Source of the DNA: Limnohabitans sp. Rim8
Lineage (GTDB): Bacteria; Pseudomonadota; Gammaproteobacteria; Burkholderiales; Burkholderiaceae_C
Reading direction: 5' to 3'
Length of the DNA: 6,895 nucleotides
NCBI GenBank assembly: GCA_945877725.1
Contig: CAMDXR010000175.1
Coordinates: forward strand, 1-6,895
The position numbers and the translations under genes were made by a program. The notes beneath the pieces are model-generated. The model had not been told where the DNA came from. It saw nothing but the letters and a program-made list of their open reading frames with translations, and made no database searches. Every line of letters begins with the position of its first letter. Position 1 is the stretch's first letter. Shown here one piece after another: positions 1-6,267 of this stretch.

Positions 1-602
1 TGGCTCGCGAAGGTGTGGCGGTGGTGGTGCATGGCACCGCCACCGAGGACAAAAGGGTCAGCGCCCAGACGGTGTTGGCCGAGTTGGGCGTTGCCGCCTC
101 CGACAAGGCCCCCAGCGTGCAAGCGGGCCAGGTGGTGTTTGTGCCCACAAGCGTTTTACATAGCGGTTTGGAGCGATTGTTGTCGGTTCGCCGAGTGGTG
201 GGCTTGCGCAACCCGGGGCACAGTTTGGTCAAACTGATGAACCCCTGCGCACCCCAAAACAGTCGGGTCTTGCTGGTAAGCAGTTACACGCACCCCGAAT
301 ATTTGTTGTCCATGTCGGCCACCTTTGCCCTGACCGGACAGCATGCCTTGCTGCTTCGCGGCACCGAGGGCGAGCCCGTGGCCGATGCCCGGCGCACTCC
401 CGCCATGGACGTATTCAATGCAGGACAAACCACGCGCGTGCAAGCCCAGCAAGAAGGCCCTTTGGGCCAATTGCCCGATTTACCTGGCATCGAAGCCACC
501 GCTACTGCCGCCTATATTCAGCGCGTCCTTAACGGTGACTTGCCCGTGCCAGCCCCCATTGCCCTGCAGGTTCAGCACATTATTCAAGAGGTAACACCAT
601 GA
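1..602 (+). CDS. ybiB: YbiB-like DNA-binding protein (TrpD2 / glycosyltransferase family 3 fold), 3' part only
   Basis: The reading frame is open to the left edge of the window (first full codon at position 3), so the N-terminal part is missing and the GTG at 15 is an internal valine. About 199 C-terminal residues are visible. The motif LLRGTEGEPVADARRTP (codons at about 351-401), the preceding GLRNPGHSLVKLMNP and the segment SSYTHPEYL match my memory of YbiB proteins. These are paralogues of anthranilate phosphoribosyltransferase (TrpD) that bind nucleic acid and are not thought to make tryptophan precursors. In Burkholderiales this gene commonly sits beside cobA, often in nitrate-assimilation loci. 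The TGA stop at 600-602 overlaps the cobA ATG at 599-601, and the cobA ribosome binding site lies within this coding region, so the two are probably translationally coupled. A true TrpD is unlikely from the motif and context. The cellular role of YbiB remains poorly defined. Confidence 0.8.
   Translation, partial: AREGVAVVVHGTATEDKRVSAQTVLAELGVAASDKAPSVQAGQVVFVPTSVLHSGLERLLSVRRVVGLRNPGHSLVKLMNPCAPQNSRVLLVSSYTHPEYLLSMSATFALTGQHALLLRGTEGEPVADARRTPAMDVFNAGQTTRVQAQQEGPLGQLPDLPGIEATATAAYIQRVLNGDLPVPAPIALQVQHIIQEVTP
586..592 (+). promoter_or_regulatory. Ribosome binding site of cobA inside ybiB
   Basis: AAGAGGT lies 6 bases before the ATG at 599. It is a good Shine-Dalgarno match and supports 599 as the cobA start. 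Because it sits in the last codons of the upstream gene, ribosomes finishing ybiB can re-initiate at the overlapping ATGA. Confidence 0.6.
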
Positions 603-1390
603 GCTTCACCCCTTTGACTCAAGGACGATGCACCTTGGTAGGTGCAGGTCCGGGCGATCCGGAACTGCTGACGCTGAAAGCGGTTAAGGCGATTGCCAGT
701 GCCACCGTGCTGCTGGTGGATGACCTGGTCAATGACGGGGTGTTGGCCCATGCCTCTCCCAACGCGCGCATTGTGCATGTTGGCAAGCGCGGGGGATGCA
801 AAAGCACGCCGCAGGCTTTCATCGACAAAATGATGATCACAGCCGTCCAAGACGGCGAACATGTGGTGCGCCTGAAAGGTGGCGATCCGTTCATCTTTGG
901 TCGGGGCGGCGAAGAAGTCGAGCATCTGCGGGCAGCGGGCATTGATGTGCAGGTGGTCAATGGCATCACCTCGGGTTTGGCAGGTTTGAGCAGCTTGGGC
1001 GCGCCCCTTACGCACCGAGAACACGCGCATGGTGTGGTGTTTGTTACGGGTCATGCCAAACCCGGCGACCACGGCACCGATTGGGTGCAACTGGCCGCAA
1101 CGGCCCGCCAGGCCAAGCTGACCCTGGTGATCTATATGGGGGTGAGCAGTCTGGCGCAAATCACCCAGGGCTTGCTGCAAGGTTTACCCGCGCACACGCC
1201 AGTGGCCATCGTGCAGCACGCCAGCTTGCCGCAACAACGCGAGGCACTGACCACATTGGGTGAATTAACCCACACCATGGCCCGCGAAGGACTGCAAAGC
1301 CCCAGCATCATTGTCGTGGGGGATGTGGTGCAAGGCGCCAGGGCTTGGGCTGAACAACAAGCGCCTGGTGCTTCGCTGCGTGTGGCCTGA
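599..1390 (+). CDS. cobA: Uroporphyrinogen-III C-methyltransferase (SUMT)
   Basis: The 263-residue protein is the stand-alone methyltransferase, which uses S-adenosylmethionine to methylate C2 and C7 of uroporphyrinogen III and yields precorrin-2 in the cytoplasm. This is the branch point to siroheme and cobalamin. Visible family motifs in order are the glycine-rich loop LVGAGPGDPELLTLKA (13-28), VGKRGG (61-66), RLKGGDPFIFGRGGEE (91-106), VVNGITSGLAG (119-129) with APLTHR (135-140), FVTGH (148-152), IYMGVSSL (178-185), PVAIVQHAS (201-209) and SPSIIVVGDVV (234-244). Length is normal for CobA. The precorrin-2 dehydrogenase/ferrochelatase domain of CysG is absent, so another enzyme must complete siroheme. 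Many SUMTs have VPGIT where this has VNGIT; I recall the Asn form from other Burkholderiales, so it is probably a clade variant. The start is fixed by the ATGA overlap with ybiB and the AGAGG site. Confidence 0.95.
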   Translation: MSFTPLTQGRCTLVGAGPGDPELLTLKAVKAIASATVLLVDDLVNDGVLAHASPNARIVHVGKRGGCKSTPQAFIDKMMITAVQDGEHVVRLKGGDPFIFGRGGEEVEHLRAAGIDVQVVNGITSGLAGLSSLGAPLTHREHAHGVVFVTGHAKPGDHGTDWVQLAATARQAKLTLVIYMGVSSLAQITQGLLQGLPAHTPVAIVQHASLPQQREALTTLGELTHTMAREGLQSPSIIVVGDVVQGARAWAEQQAPGASLRVA

Positions 1391-1391
1391 A

Positions 1392-1487
1392 TCAGCCCCA
1401 GCTGCGCGTCAAAAGTTCATCAAGCGCATCGGAAACAATTTGCCCTTGATCGGTCAAGTTGACCGCACATGGCTCCAACTGATCCAT
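1392..1487 (-). pseudogene. Possible 31-codon remnant of a gene 3' end (antisense)
   Basis: A minus-strand frame reads MDQLEPCAVNLTDQGQIVSD followed by an ALDELL-type helix and stops at 1392-1394, two bases past the cobA stop. The pattern of a beta turn (LTDQG) and an amphipathic helix looks like the winged-helix tail of a larger protein, such as those ending HemN-like radical SAM proteins. That resemblance is a guess. The same frame upstream hits a stop six codons before the ATG, so no intact gene exists. It may be chance, as nothing else here is coding. No ribosome binding site was found. Confidence 0.15.
1451..1465. promoter_or_regulatory. Perfect 7-1-7 palindrome, operator-like
   Basis: CGGTCAA-G-TTGACCG is a perfect inverted repeat of 7 bases on each side of one central base. 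It lies 94 bases before the flavoprotein start in the otherwise unexplained cobA-flavoprotein gap. Its size and symmetry fit a dimeric repressor or activator site, but no matching regulator gene is in the window. The right half contains TTGACC, a -35-like hexamer, without a convincing -10 at 16-18 bases, so I do not call a promoter here. Confidence 0.3.
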
Positions 1488-1559
1488 GGCCACCGAAACG
1501 TTTCTTCACGCTCACAGGGGACGGCACGCCGCAAGCCAGCACCCTTACACTCCTGACCC

Positions 1560-2792
1560 ATGAATACATGGGATGTGGTGATTGTGGGTGCCGGGGCTGC
1601 CGGTTTGTTTTGCGCTGGCGTGGCGGGCCAACGTGGCCTGAAGGTGCTGCTGCTGGATCACAGCGACAAGTTGGCCGAAAAGATCCGCATTTCGGGGGGC
1701 GGGCGCTGCAACTTCACCAACCGCTTGCTGGATGCAGCGGCCCCGCAAAAGCATTTCATCAGCCAAAACCCGCACTTTTGCCGCTCAGCCTTGTCGCGCT
1801 ACACCCCACAAGACTTCATTGACCTGGTGCAAAAACACGGCATCGCTTTTCACGAAAAGCACAAAGGGCAGTTGTTTTGCGACCATTCGGCCGAAGACAT
1901 CATTCGGATGTTGTTGGCCGAATGTGAGGCCGGTGGCGTGACGATCCGAAGTGGTTGCGGAGTTCAATCCGTGCGTTCAAATACAGAAGCCACTGCGCCC
2001 ACCCGTTACACCCTGACCACCACTCAGGGTGAGATGCAAACCAAGGCCTTGGTGGTGGCGACCGGGGGCTTGTCGATTCCCAAAATCGGGGCCAGTGATT
2101 GGGGTTATCGCCTGGCCAGCCAGTTTGACTTGCGCTTGGTAGAACGCAAACCGGGCTTGGTGCCGCTGACTTTTGACGGTGCAGCCTGGACGCCCTATGC
2201 CCAATTGGCAGGTTTGGCACTGCCCGTGGGCATAGAGACCGGCGATAAAAAAGCCCGCATGCACTTTGACGAAGATCTGCTGTTCACGCACCGGGGTTTG
2301 TCGGGGCCTGGGGTGTTGCAAATTTCAAGCTATTGGCAAGAGGGCTCGCCCATCCGCCTTAATCTGGTGCCCGATGTGAATGTGCCCGCACGCTTGCAAG
2401 AGGCCAAGTTGCGATCCAAAAAACTGCTGGGCAACGAATTGGCGACTTGGGTGCCCAGCCGCCTAGCCGAAGCCTGGGTCGGCCAAGACGCGGCCTTGCA
2501 GCGCACTGCGGCCGAGGTGCCCGACAAAGCCTTGAACAAACTGGCCGAGGCTTTGTCCAACTGGTGCCTCACGCCCACCGGGACTGAGGGTTACAAAAAG
2601 GCCGAAGTCACGCTGGGGGGCGTGGACACCCGCGACTTGTCTTCACAAACCATGGAGTCCAAGCAACCCGGTTTGTATTTCATTGGTGAAGTGGTGGATG
2701 TAACGGGCTGGTTGGGCGGCTACAACTTTCAGTGGGCTTGGGCCAGTGCCCATGCCTGTGCAACGGCTTTGCCTGGCCCGATCAGTAACTGA
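1560..2792 (+). CDS. HI0933/YhiN-family FAD-dependent oxidoreductase (flavoprotein)
   Basis: The 410-residue protein has the N-terminal Rossmann dinucleotide motif VVIVGAGAAG (6-15; G10, G12, G15), the family signature ISGGGRCNFTN (44-54), a central FAD-contact segment ATGGLSIPKIGASDWGY and the C-terminal signature GEVVDVTGWLGGYNFQWA (376-393). This order and length are typical of the HI0933/YhiN (TIGR00275, BaiN-like) flavoproteins, which are cytosolic and mostly of unknown substrate; a role in bile-acid reduction was proposed for one clostridial member and should not be carried over here. The start is firm: an in-frame TGA at 1554-1556 closes the frame just upstream. No Shine-Dalgarno sequence precedes it, so initiation may be weak or leaderless. 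The 3' end overlaps the convergent patatin gene by 11 bases, which leaves no room for a terminator between them. Confidence 0.92.
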   Translation: MNTWDVVIVGAGAAGLFCAGVAGQRGLKVLLLDHSDKLAEKIRISGGGRCNFTNRLLDAAAPQKHFISQNPHFCRSALSRYTPQDFIDLVQKHGIAFHEKHKGQLFCDHSAEDIIRMLLAECEAGGVTIRSGCGVQSVRSNTEATAPTRYTLTTTQGEMQTKALVVATGGLSIPKIGASDWGYRLASQFDLRLVERKPGLVPLTFDGAAWTPYAQLAGLALPVGIETGDKKARMHFDEDLLFTHRGLSGPGVLQISSYWQEGSPIRLNLVPDVNVPARLQEAKLRSKKLLGNELATWVPSRLAEAWVGQDAALQRTAAEVPDKALNKLAEALSNWCLTPTGTEGYKKAEVTLGGVDTRDLSSQTMESKQPGLYFIGEVVDVTGWLGGYNFQWAWASAHACATALPGPISN

Positions 2793-5088
2793 AGCGCCTG
2801 CCCAACTGTAAAAACAGGTTGTAGGCATTGCCAGAGCCTCGGGCTGCGCCCAAATAAATGTCCCCGATTTTGCTGTCCACCGCCACAAAAACCGTGCCGC
2901 TGTAGCGCCAGCGCATGACCTCGCTTTTGTACCAAGCATCGCCCGCCTCCAAGACGGTCCCCACATAGGTTTTCTGGTTGAACAAGCCCCCATCGGTGAG
3001 GCGATACATGTAAGTGCCGTGCACATGGGCCAGTTGATCCCCGGCCAATTGCCCCATGCGGTAGGCCCCCATGTTTTGAAAACCACCCAGGATCAACTGG
3101 CTGGGGGATCGGCAATTGCCACAGTTGAGGGTGGCGCGGTCCTGCGCCAGATTAAGACCCAGATTAAAGATATGCGAGCCCACGGTATGGGCCAGTTTGC
3201 CGCTCAAGCGTCCGCCGCTGTAAAGCGTGCCCGATAAGCCACGCTCCAGACTGGCCCCTAAAAAATACCCGCGTGTCGGAAAACTGAACGAGTCCAATTG
3301 GTCCATCTGGAACTGTGCTTTCAGGCCCTGGTATTGCACCTGGTCGGTACTGGCAAAGTGGAGTGCCGACAAATCGGTGAGGGTATCGAAAGTTCTGCGA
3401 ATGGTATTGGTGGTGACCCCCAGCTTGATGTTCGCTTGACGCTGGTAGTCATAAACCAATTGAGCACCCAGGGTTTGCACAGTCTGGTTGAAATAGGCCA
3501 ATTTTTGACTGCCCGTCTGGTCCTTGAACACGGCCGTTCGGTACAGGGGCCGATAGTTGCGGTCCCAAGAGGCCCCGGTCTCCACGCTCCAGCCTCGTGA
3601 CAGCGGTTGAATCAGTCGGGCGGCCAATTCAGACTGCGTGCCCATGCGGGCATCCAGGGAAAACTCCAGGCCGGATGGCGTCAGCCATGGTCGTCGGTAG
3701 CCGATCCCTGCCGTGAATTGGGTCACGCCATCCACTTCTGCGGAAAAGCCCAAAGTGGTCTTGAAAAAATGGGGGCTGTAAGGCTTTTCACGCACCGTCA
3801 CGATCATTTTGTAGCGTGCGCCCTGCTGCTGCTCCAGGGCGTAACTGACTAAATCAAAATACCCACTGGTGTAAAGCTGATCCATGAAACGCTCGGCCTG
3901 TGTCGGCGAAAACTCTTGGTCCAGCAGGGGCGACAACATGCTCTGGATATAACTTTCCGAGACATCTTTGTTGCCTTGCGCCTCAATCGCAACGATGCGT
4001 TTTTCACGCTGGTCAAACGCCAAACGCTGCGGGGCTTTGACTGTTGGTTGGGCTGCAAACACTTGGCTCAATTGTGTCAACCTGTCCTGCACCAAAACCA
4101 AGGCTTGCTCACCCCTCAACACAATCTCGGCGGCACGATTGAAATCTGCAAAACCAATGTCTTTGAGCATTGGCCGGACCAACACATCTTGCGGTCGTAA
4201 CAGGGCCAAATTGCGCTTCTCGTTTTGCCGAATCAGAATGTCCAACATGCGGTTGGCCACCACCAGGGCGTGACTGGCTTGCTCGGTTCTGTCCTCGTTC
4301 GCGCCATCCGCCAATAAGGAGGCCACGATCACGTCAGCGCCTTCACTGAGGGCGACTTCTATCGGTAAATTGGCCACCAGCCCCCCATCCACATAGGTCT
4401 CGCCCTCCACCTCGACCGGGGCAAACACGGCCGGTGCGGCCATGCTGGCCCGAATGGCCAGATGCAAGGCCCCCCGGTTAAAAACTTTCATCTCGCCATC
4501 GCGAAAACGGGTAGCCACCGCCCGAAAAGGGATCTTCAGGTCATTGAAATCGACTTCAGGGGGTAAATGCACGGTTAAGGCCTGCAACAAGGCCAAAAAC
4601 CGCTGTCCATCGCTCACGCCACGGGCAAAGCTGACCCCGCCATCCTTGATGCCGAACTCCAGCTCGACCGGGTACTTTTGCTGGTAATCGCGGGCCCTTG
4701 ACGGCAACTCCAGGCGATTGATCTGGTCCAAGGCGACCTTGGCAGGGTCCAGACTGGCGACCATGCGTTCAATGTCATCGGTTGACATGCCACTGGCATA
4801 CAAGCCCCCTACCACCGCGCCCATGCTGGTGCCCACGATTCGGGCAATCGGAATGCGGTCGCGCTCCAATTGGCGCAACACGGCCAAATGGGCGAAGCCT
4901 TTGGCCCCGCCACCCGCCAATACCACCACCACGGAAGGTGCGGGTGACAACATGGCTGGGGGCGTGGCTGATGGCGTGTTGAGGGGGGGTTGACCCCAGC
5001 AAACAGCGGTCCACAAGCCTAAAGACAGGGTCGCCATGGCTTTGATGGCGCCAGAAAACAGCACTGTGTCCGGTTTATAAGGGTTCAT
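2782..5088 (-). CDS. Patatin-like phospholipase with POTRA and Omp85-type barrel (PlpD-like, type Vd secretion)
   Basis: The 768-residue protein appears to be a self-translocating outer-membrane phospholipase. Residues 1-32 form a signal peptide with hydrophobic core LSLGLWTAVCWG, followed by a Pro-rich linker (34-52). The patatin domain (about 52-262) has the oxyanion-hole motif GGGAKG (59-64), nucleophile elbow GTSMG (86-90, Ser88) and catalytic dyad DGG (Asp234), so it should be an active lipid acyl hydrolase. A single POTRA-like domain spans about 363-436 (REKRIVAIEAQGNKDVSESY onward). The rest (about 440-768) is a surface-antigen (D15/Omp85) beta barrel with FPTRGY (603-608), LGGFQNMGAYRMG (667-679) and a final aromatic RRFSY. 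Architecture and length resemble Pseudomonas aeruginosa PlpD (about 728 residues). The ATG at 5088 is preferred because a start at Met18 would leave the signal peptide without a basic N-region. No clear ribosome binding site or promoter was found. The only cysteines after the signal peptide are C656 and C659 (CGNC). Confidence 0.93.
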   Translation of the reverse strand: MNPYKPDTVLFSGAIKAMATLSLGLWTAVCWGQPPLNTPSATPPAMLSPAPSVVVVLAGGGAKGFAHLAVLRQLERDRIPIARIVGTSMGAVVGGLYASGMSTDDIERMVASLDPAKVALDQINRLELPSRARDYQQKYPVELEFGIKDGGVSFARGVSDGQRFLALLQALTVHLPPEVDFNDLKIPFRAVATRFRDGEMKVFNRGALHLAIRASMAAPAVFAPVEVEGETYVDGGLVANLPIEVALSEGADVIVASLLADGANEDRTEQASHALVVANRMLDILIRQNEKRNLALLRPQDVLVRPMLKDIGFADFNRAAEIVLRGEQALVLVQDRLTQLSQVFAAQPTVKAPQRLAFDQREKRIVAIEAQGNKDVSESYIQSMLSPLLDQEFSPTQAERFMDQLYTSGYFDLVSYALEQQQGARYKMIVTVREKPYSPHFFKTTLGFSAEVDGVTQFTAGIGYRRPWLTPSGLEFSLDARMGTQSELAARLIQPLSRGWSVETGASWDRNYRPLYRTAVFKDQTGSQKLAYFNQTVQTLGAQLVYDYQRQANIKLGVTTNTIRRTFDTLTDLSALHFASTDQVQYQGLKAQFQMDQLDSFSFPTRGYFLGASLERGLSGTLYSGGRLSGKLAHTVGSHIFNLGLNLAQDRATLNCGNCRSPSQLILGGFQNMGAYRMGQLAGDQLAHVHGTYMYRLTDGGLFNQKTYVGTVLEAGDAWYKSEVMRWRYSGTVFVAVDSKIGDIYLGAARGSGNAYNLFLQLGRRFSY

Positions 5089-5224
5089 TTGGGCTTGATT
5101 TTAGGGACCTGCACCGCCAAACCGACTGTGGGAACAATTTCTATGTAAGGTCTCACTGGTGAATTTTCCACCCGCAGCGTCTGGCGTCTCACAAAGTCTC
5201 CCCGAAAACCCGATGGACTGGGGC

Positions 5225-5230
5225 TATAAT
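5225..5230 (+). promoter_or_regulatory. Probable rpsU promoter -10 box
   Basis: TATAAT is a perfect -10 hexamer 129 bases before the rpsU start. The sequence 16-18 bases upstream (around CCCGAAAA) is a poor -35 and there is no TG extension, so the call rests on the -10 and on its place between the divergent patatin gene and rpsU. Transcription would start near 5237 and give a leader of about 120 bases. Confidence 0.5.
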
Positions 5231-5250
5231 CTCAGGCTTTGCTGGCAAAA

Positions 5251-5282
5251 CCCCGTCTGCCAAATACTAGTTCGTGACGGGG
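5251..5282 (+). promoter_or_regulatory. rpsU leader inverted repeat 1
   Basis: CCCCGTC (5251-5257) pairs perfectly with GACGGGG (5276-5282) across an 18-base loop that contains TACTAG. In the predicted rpsU leader RNA this would be a 7-bp GC-rich stem starting about 15 bases after the likely transcription start. No U tract follows, so it is not a terminator. Confidence 0.4.
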
Positions 5283-5298
5283 AAACCGCCGTTATCGG

Positions 5299-5325
5299 AG
5301 TGCAAGGCACGATCTTCCTTGCATT
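5299..5325 (+). promoter_or_regulatory. rpsU leader inverted repeat 2
   Basis: TGCAAGG (5301-5307) pairs with CCTTGCA (5317-5323) around the 9-base loop CACGATCTT. One G-U and one A-U pair (5299-5300 with 5324-5325) extend the stem to 9 bp. It ends 34 bases before the rpsU start codon. With inverted repeat 1 it makes a two-hairpin leader, which could be a regulatory or stabilising element; no known riboswitch class was recognised. Confidence 0.4.
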
Positions 5326-5359
5326 AGCGACCGGCACAAATTTTTGGAAAATTGATTCA

Positions 5360-5572
5360 ATGACCACCATCCGCGTGAAAGAAAACGAGCCGTTTGACGT
5401 TGCCCTGCGCCGCTTCAAACGAACCATCGAAAAACTCGGCCTGCTGACCGACCTGCGTGCCCGCGAGTTCTACGAGAAGCCCACAACAGAGCGCAAGCGC
5501 AAAAAAGCAGCTGCCGTAAAGCGTCATTACAAACGCGTTCGCAGCATGCAATTGCCCAAGAAGATGTATTGA
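5360..5572 (+). CDS. rpsU: 30S ribosomal protein bS21
   Basis: The 70-residue, strongly basic protein reads MTTIRVKENEPFDVALRRFK at the start and ends SMQLPKKMY, with the Lys/Arg-rich stretch ERKRKKAAAVKRHYKRVRS typical of bS21. It sits on the small-subunit platform close to the 3' end of 16S rRNA and helps translation initiation. Length is exactly that of the family. The reading frame happens to remain open upstream to a GTG at 5159, but those codons lie across the -10 box and hairpins and have no family similarity, so ATG 5360 is the start. Only a weak GGA (5347-5349) precedes it. The gene heads an rpsU-yqeY unit, with a hairpin terminator between the two that may lower yqeY expression relative to rpsU. 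Confidence 0.96.
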   Translation: MTTIRVKENEPFDVALRRFKRTIEKLGLLTDLRAREFYEKPTTERKRKKAAAVKRHYKRVRSMQLPKKMY

Positions 5573-5586
5573 TCTTCTTTTTGTAC

Positions 5587-5600
5587 GACCCGCAAGGGTC
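5587..5600 (+). other. Small hairpin with GCAA tetraloop after rpsU
   Basis: GACCC-GCAA-GGGTC is a 5-bp perfect stem closed by a GNRA tetraloop, 14 bases after the rpsU stop. It could stabilise the rpsU 3' end. It has no T tract of its own and directly precedes the larger terminator hairpin. Confidence 0.4.
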
Positions 5601-5603
5601 TGC

Positions 5604-5650
5604 AAAAAAAGCCCGCTGGAGGACGCTCAAGCGGGCTTTGTCGTTTATAC
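5604..5650 (+). terminator. Intrinsic terminator between rpsU and yqeY (potentially bidirectional)
   Basis: AAAGCCCGCT (5608-5617) and AGCGGGCTTT (5630-5639) form a perfect 10-bp stem with a 12-base loop. On the plus strand a broken T run follows (TTTGTCGTTT), so termination after rpsU is likely but may be partial, allowing read-through into yqeY. A run of seven A precedes the stem (5604-5610), which gives the minus strand an uninterrupted T tract; the element therefore has an even better terminator form for antisense transcription coming from the right. Confidence 0.8.
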
Positions 5651-5670
5651 CTCCCCATTCCGACCCCACC

Positions 5671-5675
5671 AGGAG
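5671..5675 (+). promoter_or_regulatory. Ribosome binding site of yqeY
   Basis: AGGAG stands 6 bases before the ATG at 5682, a near-ideal Shine-Dalgarno site that fixes this start. Confidence 0.75.
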
Positions 5676-5681
5676 CCTCTC

Positions 5682-6128
5682 ATGAGCCTGAAAGAACAAA
5701 TCACCGAAGACATGAAAAACGCCATGCGGGCCAAAGACGCGGAGCGTCTGGGCACCATCCGCTTGCTGCTGTCGGCCATGAAGCAAAAAGAGGTCGATGA
5801 GCGGATCGAACTGGACGATGTGGCGGTCATTGCGATTGTGGACAAATTAATCAAACAGCGCAAAGACTCGATTGCCGCTTTCGAGCAAGCAGCCAGGCAA
5901 GACCTTGCGGACAAGGAAAAAGCCGAAATGGCGGTGCTGGTGGGGTATTTGCCTGCCCGCATGTCGGCCCAAGAAGTGGCCACCGAAGTCAAAGCCATCG
6001 TGACCGAACTCGGTGCCAAAGGTCCGGGCGACATGGGCAAGGTCATGGGGGCGGTCAAAGCCCGCTTGGCCGGCAAAGCCGACATGGGTGAAGTGTCTGC
6101 GGCAGTCAAAGCGGCACTGACAGCTTAA
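5682..6128 (+). CDS. yqeY: GatB/YqeY domain protein
   Basis: The 148-residue, Lys/Glu-rich, largely helical cytosolic protein matches stand-alone YqeY. Visible family features are the N-terminal helical region MSLKEQITEDMKNAMRAKD with RLGTIRLLLSAMK (22-34), the central KQRKDSIAAFEQAARQDLADKE (58-79), EMAVLVGYLP (82-91) and the C-terminal GDMGKVMGAVKARLAG (116-131) and KADMGEVSAAVKAAL (132-146). The C-terminal part resembles the tail domain of GatB, the glutamyl/aspartyl-tRNA amidotransferase subunit B, suggesting tRNA-related binding, but the protein has no catalytic domain and its role is not established. Length is normal. In relatives it lies between rpsU and dnaG; here rpsU is upstream, with a terminator between, and no dnaG follows. 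Confidence 0.93.
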   Translation: MSLKEQITEDMKNAMRAKDAERLGTIRLLLSAMKQKEVDERIELDDVAVIAIVDKLIKQRKDSIAAFEQAARQDLADKEKAEMAVLVGYLPARMSAQEVATEVKAIVTELGAKGPGDMGKVMGAVKARLAGKADMGEVSAAVKAALTA

Positions 6129-6132
6129 GCCC

Positions 6133-6217
6133 TAACCAACCAGGGAATGTTCCCCCCAGCATGACCACCAGGGTACGTCACCCTTGCTTGACCAACCAGG
6201 GAATGTCACACCCGGCT
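6133..6217. repeat. Three degenerate tandem units of about 29 bases
   Basis: Units begin at 6133, 6162 and 6189 (29, 27 and 29 bases), each starting T(G/A)ACCA and carrying CCAGGG near position 8. A 16-base stretch, ACCAACCAGGGAATGT, is identical at 6135-6150 and 6191-6206. A fourth, partial unit starts TGACC at 6218 and merges into the palindrome at 6204-6232. The region has no plausible reading frame. It starts 4 bases after the yqeY stop. Confidence 0.7.
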
Positions 6218-6232
6218 TGACCGGGTGTCCAT
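6204..6232 (-). repeat. REP-like palindrome, minus orientation
   Basis: ACACCCGG (6208-6215) and CCGGGTGT (6221-6228) form a perfect 8-bp stem with a 5-base loop. On the minus strand the unit reads TGGA, stem, loop TCAAG, stem, TGAC, the same plan as the plus-orientation unit at 6274-6307. It could also act as an mRNA 3'-end hairpin for yqeY, though no T tract follows on the plus strand. Confidence 0.65.
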
Positions 6233-6248
6233 AGTGGCTACTTCTACA

Positions 6249-6267
6249 TGCGTGAATCGTCCACGCA
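6249..6267. repeat. Small inverted repeat between the REP-like units
   Basis: TGCGTG (6249-6254) and CACGCA (6262-6267) form a 6-bp stem with a 7-base loop. The following run is A on the plus strand, so it is not a terminator in either direction by itself. Confidence 0.3.

Noticed and set aside
584..1180. A 198-codon minus-strand open frame opposite cobA
   Set aside because: It lies wholly over the well-supported cobA gene, is rich in His and Gln as expected from a shadow of high-GC codons, and has no recognisable motif.
599..1390. CobA inactive because VNGIT replaces the more common VPGIT
   Set aside because: All other motifs are intact and the Asn form is remembered from other Burkholderiales, so it is most likely a lineage variant.
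1446..1490. A sigma-70 promoter for the flavoprotein using TTGACC at 1459
   Set aside because: No -10-like hexamer lies 16-18 bases downstream; the hexamer is explained as half of the palindrome.
5089..5224. A promoter for the patatin gene
   Set aside because: On the minus strand TAAAAT lies too close to the start codon and TGGAAA/TACATA are weak matches, so no site could be supported.
5159..5359. An in-frame N-terminal extension of rpsU from a GTG at 5159
   Set aside because: bS21 is about 70 residues and starts MTTIRV at 5360. The extension spans the TATAAT box and two hairpins and resembles no protein.
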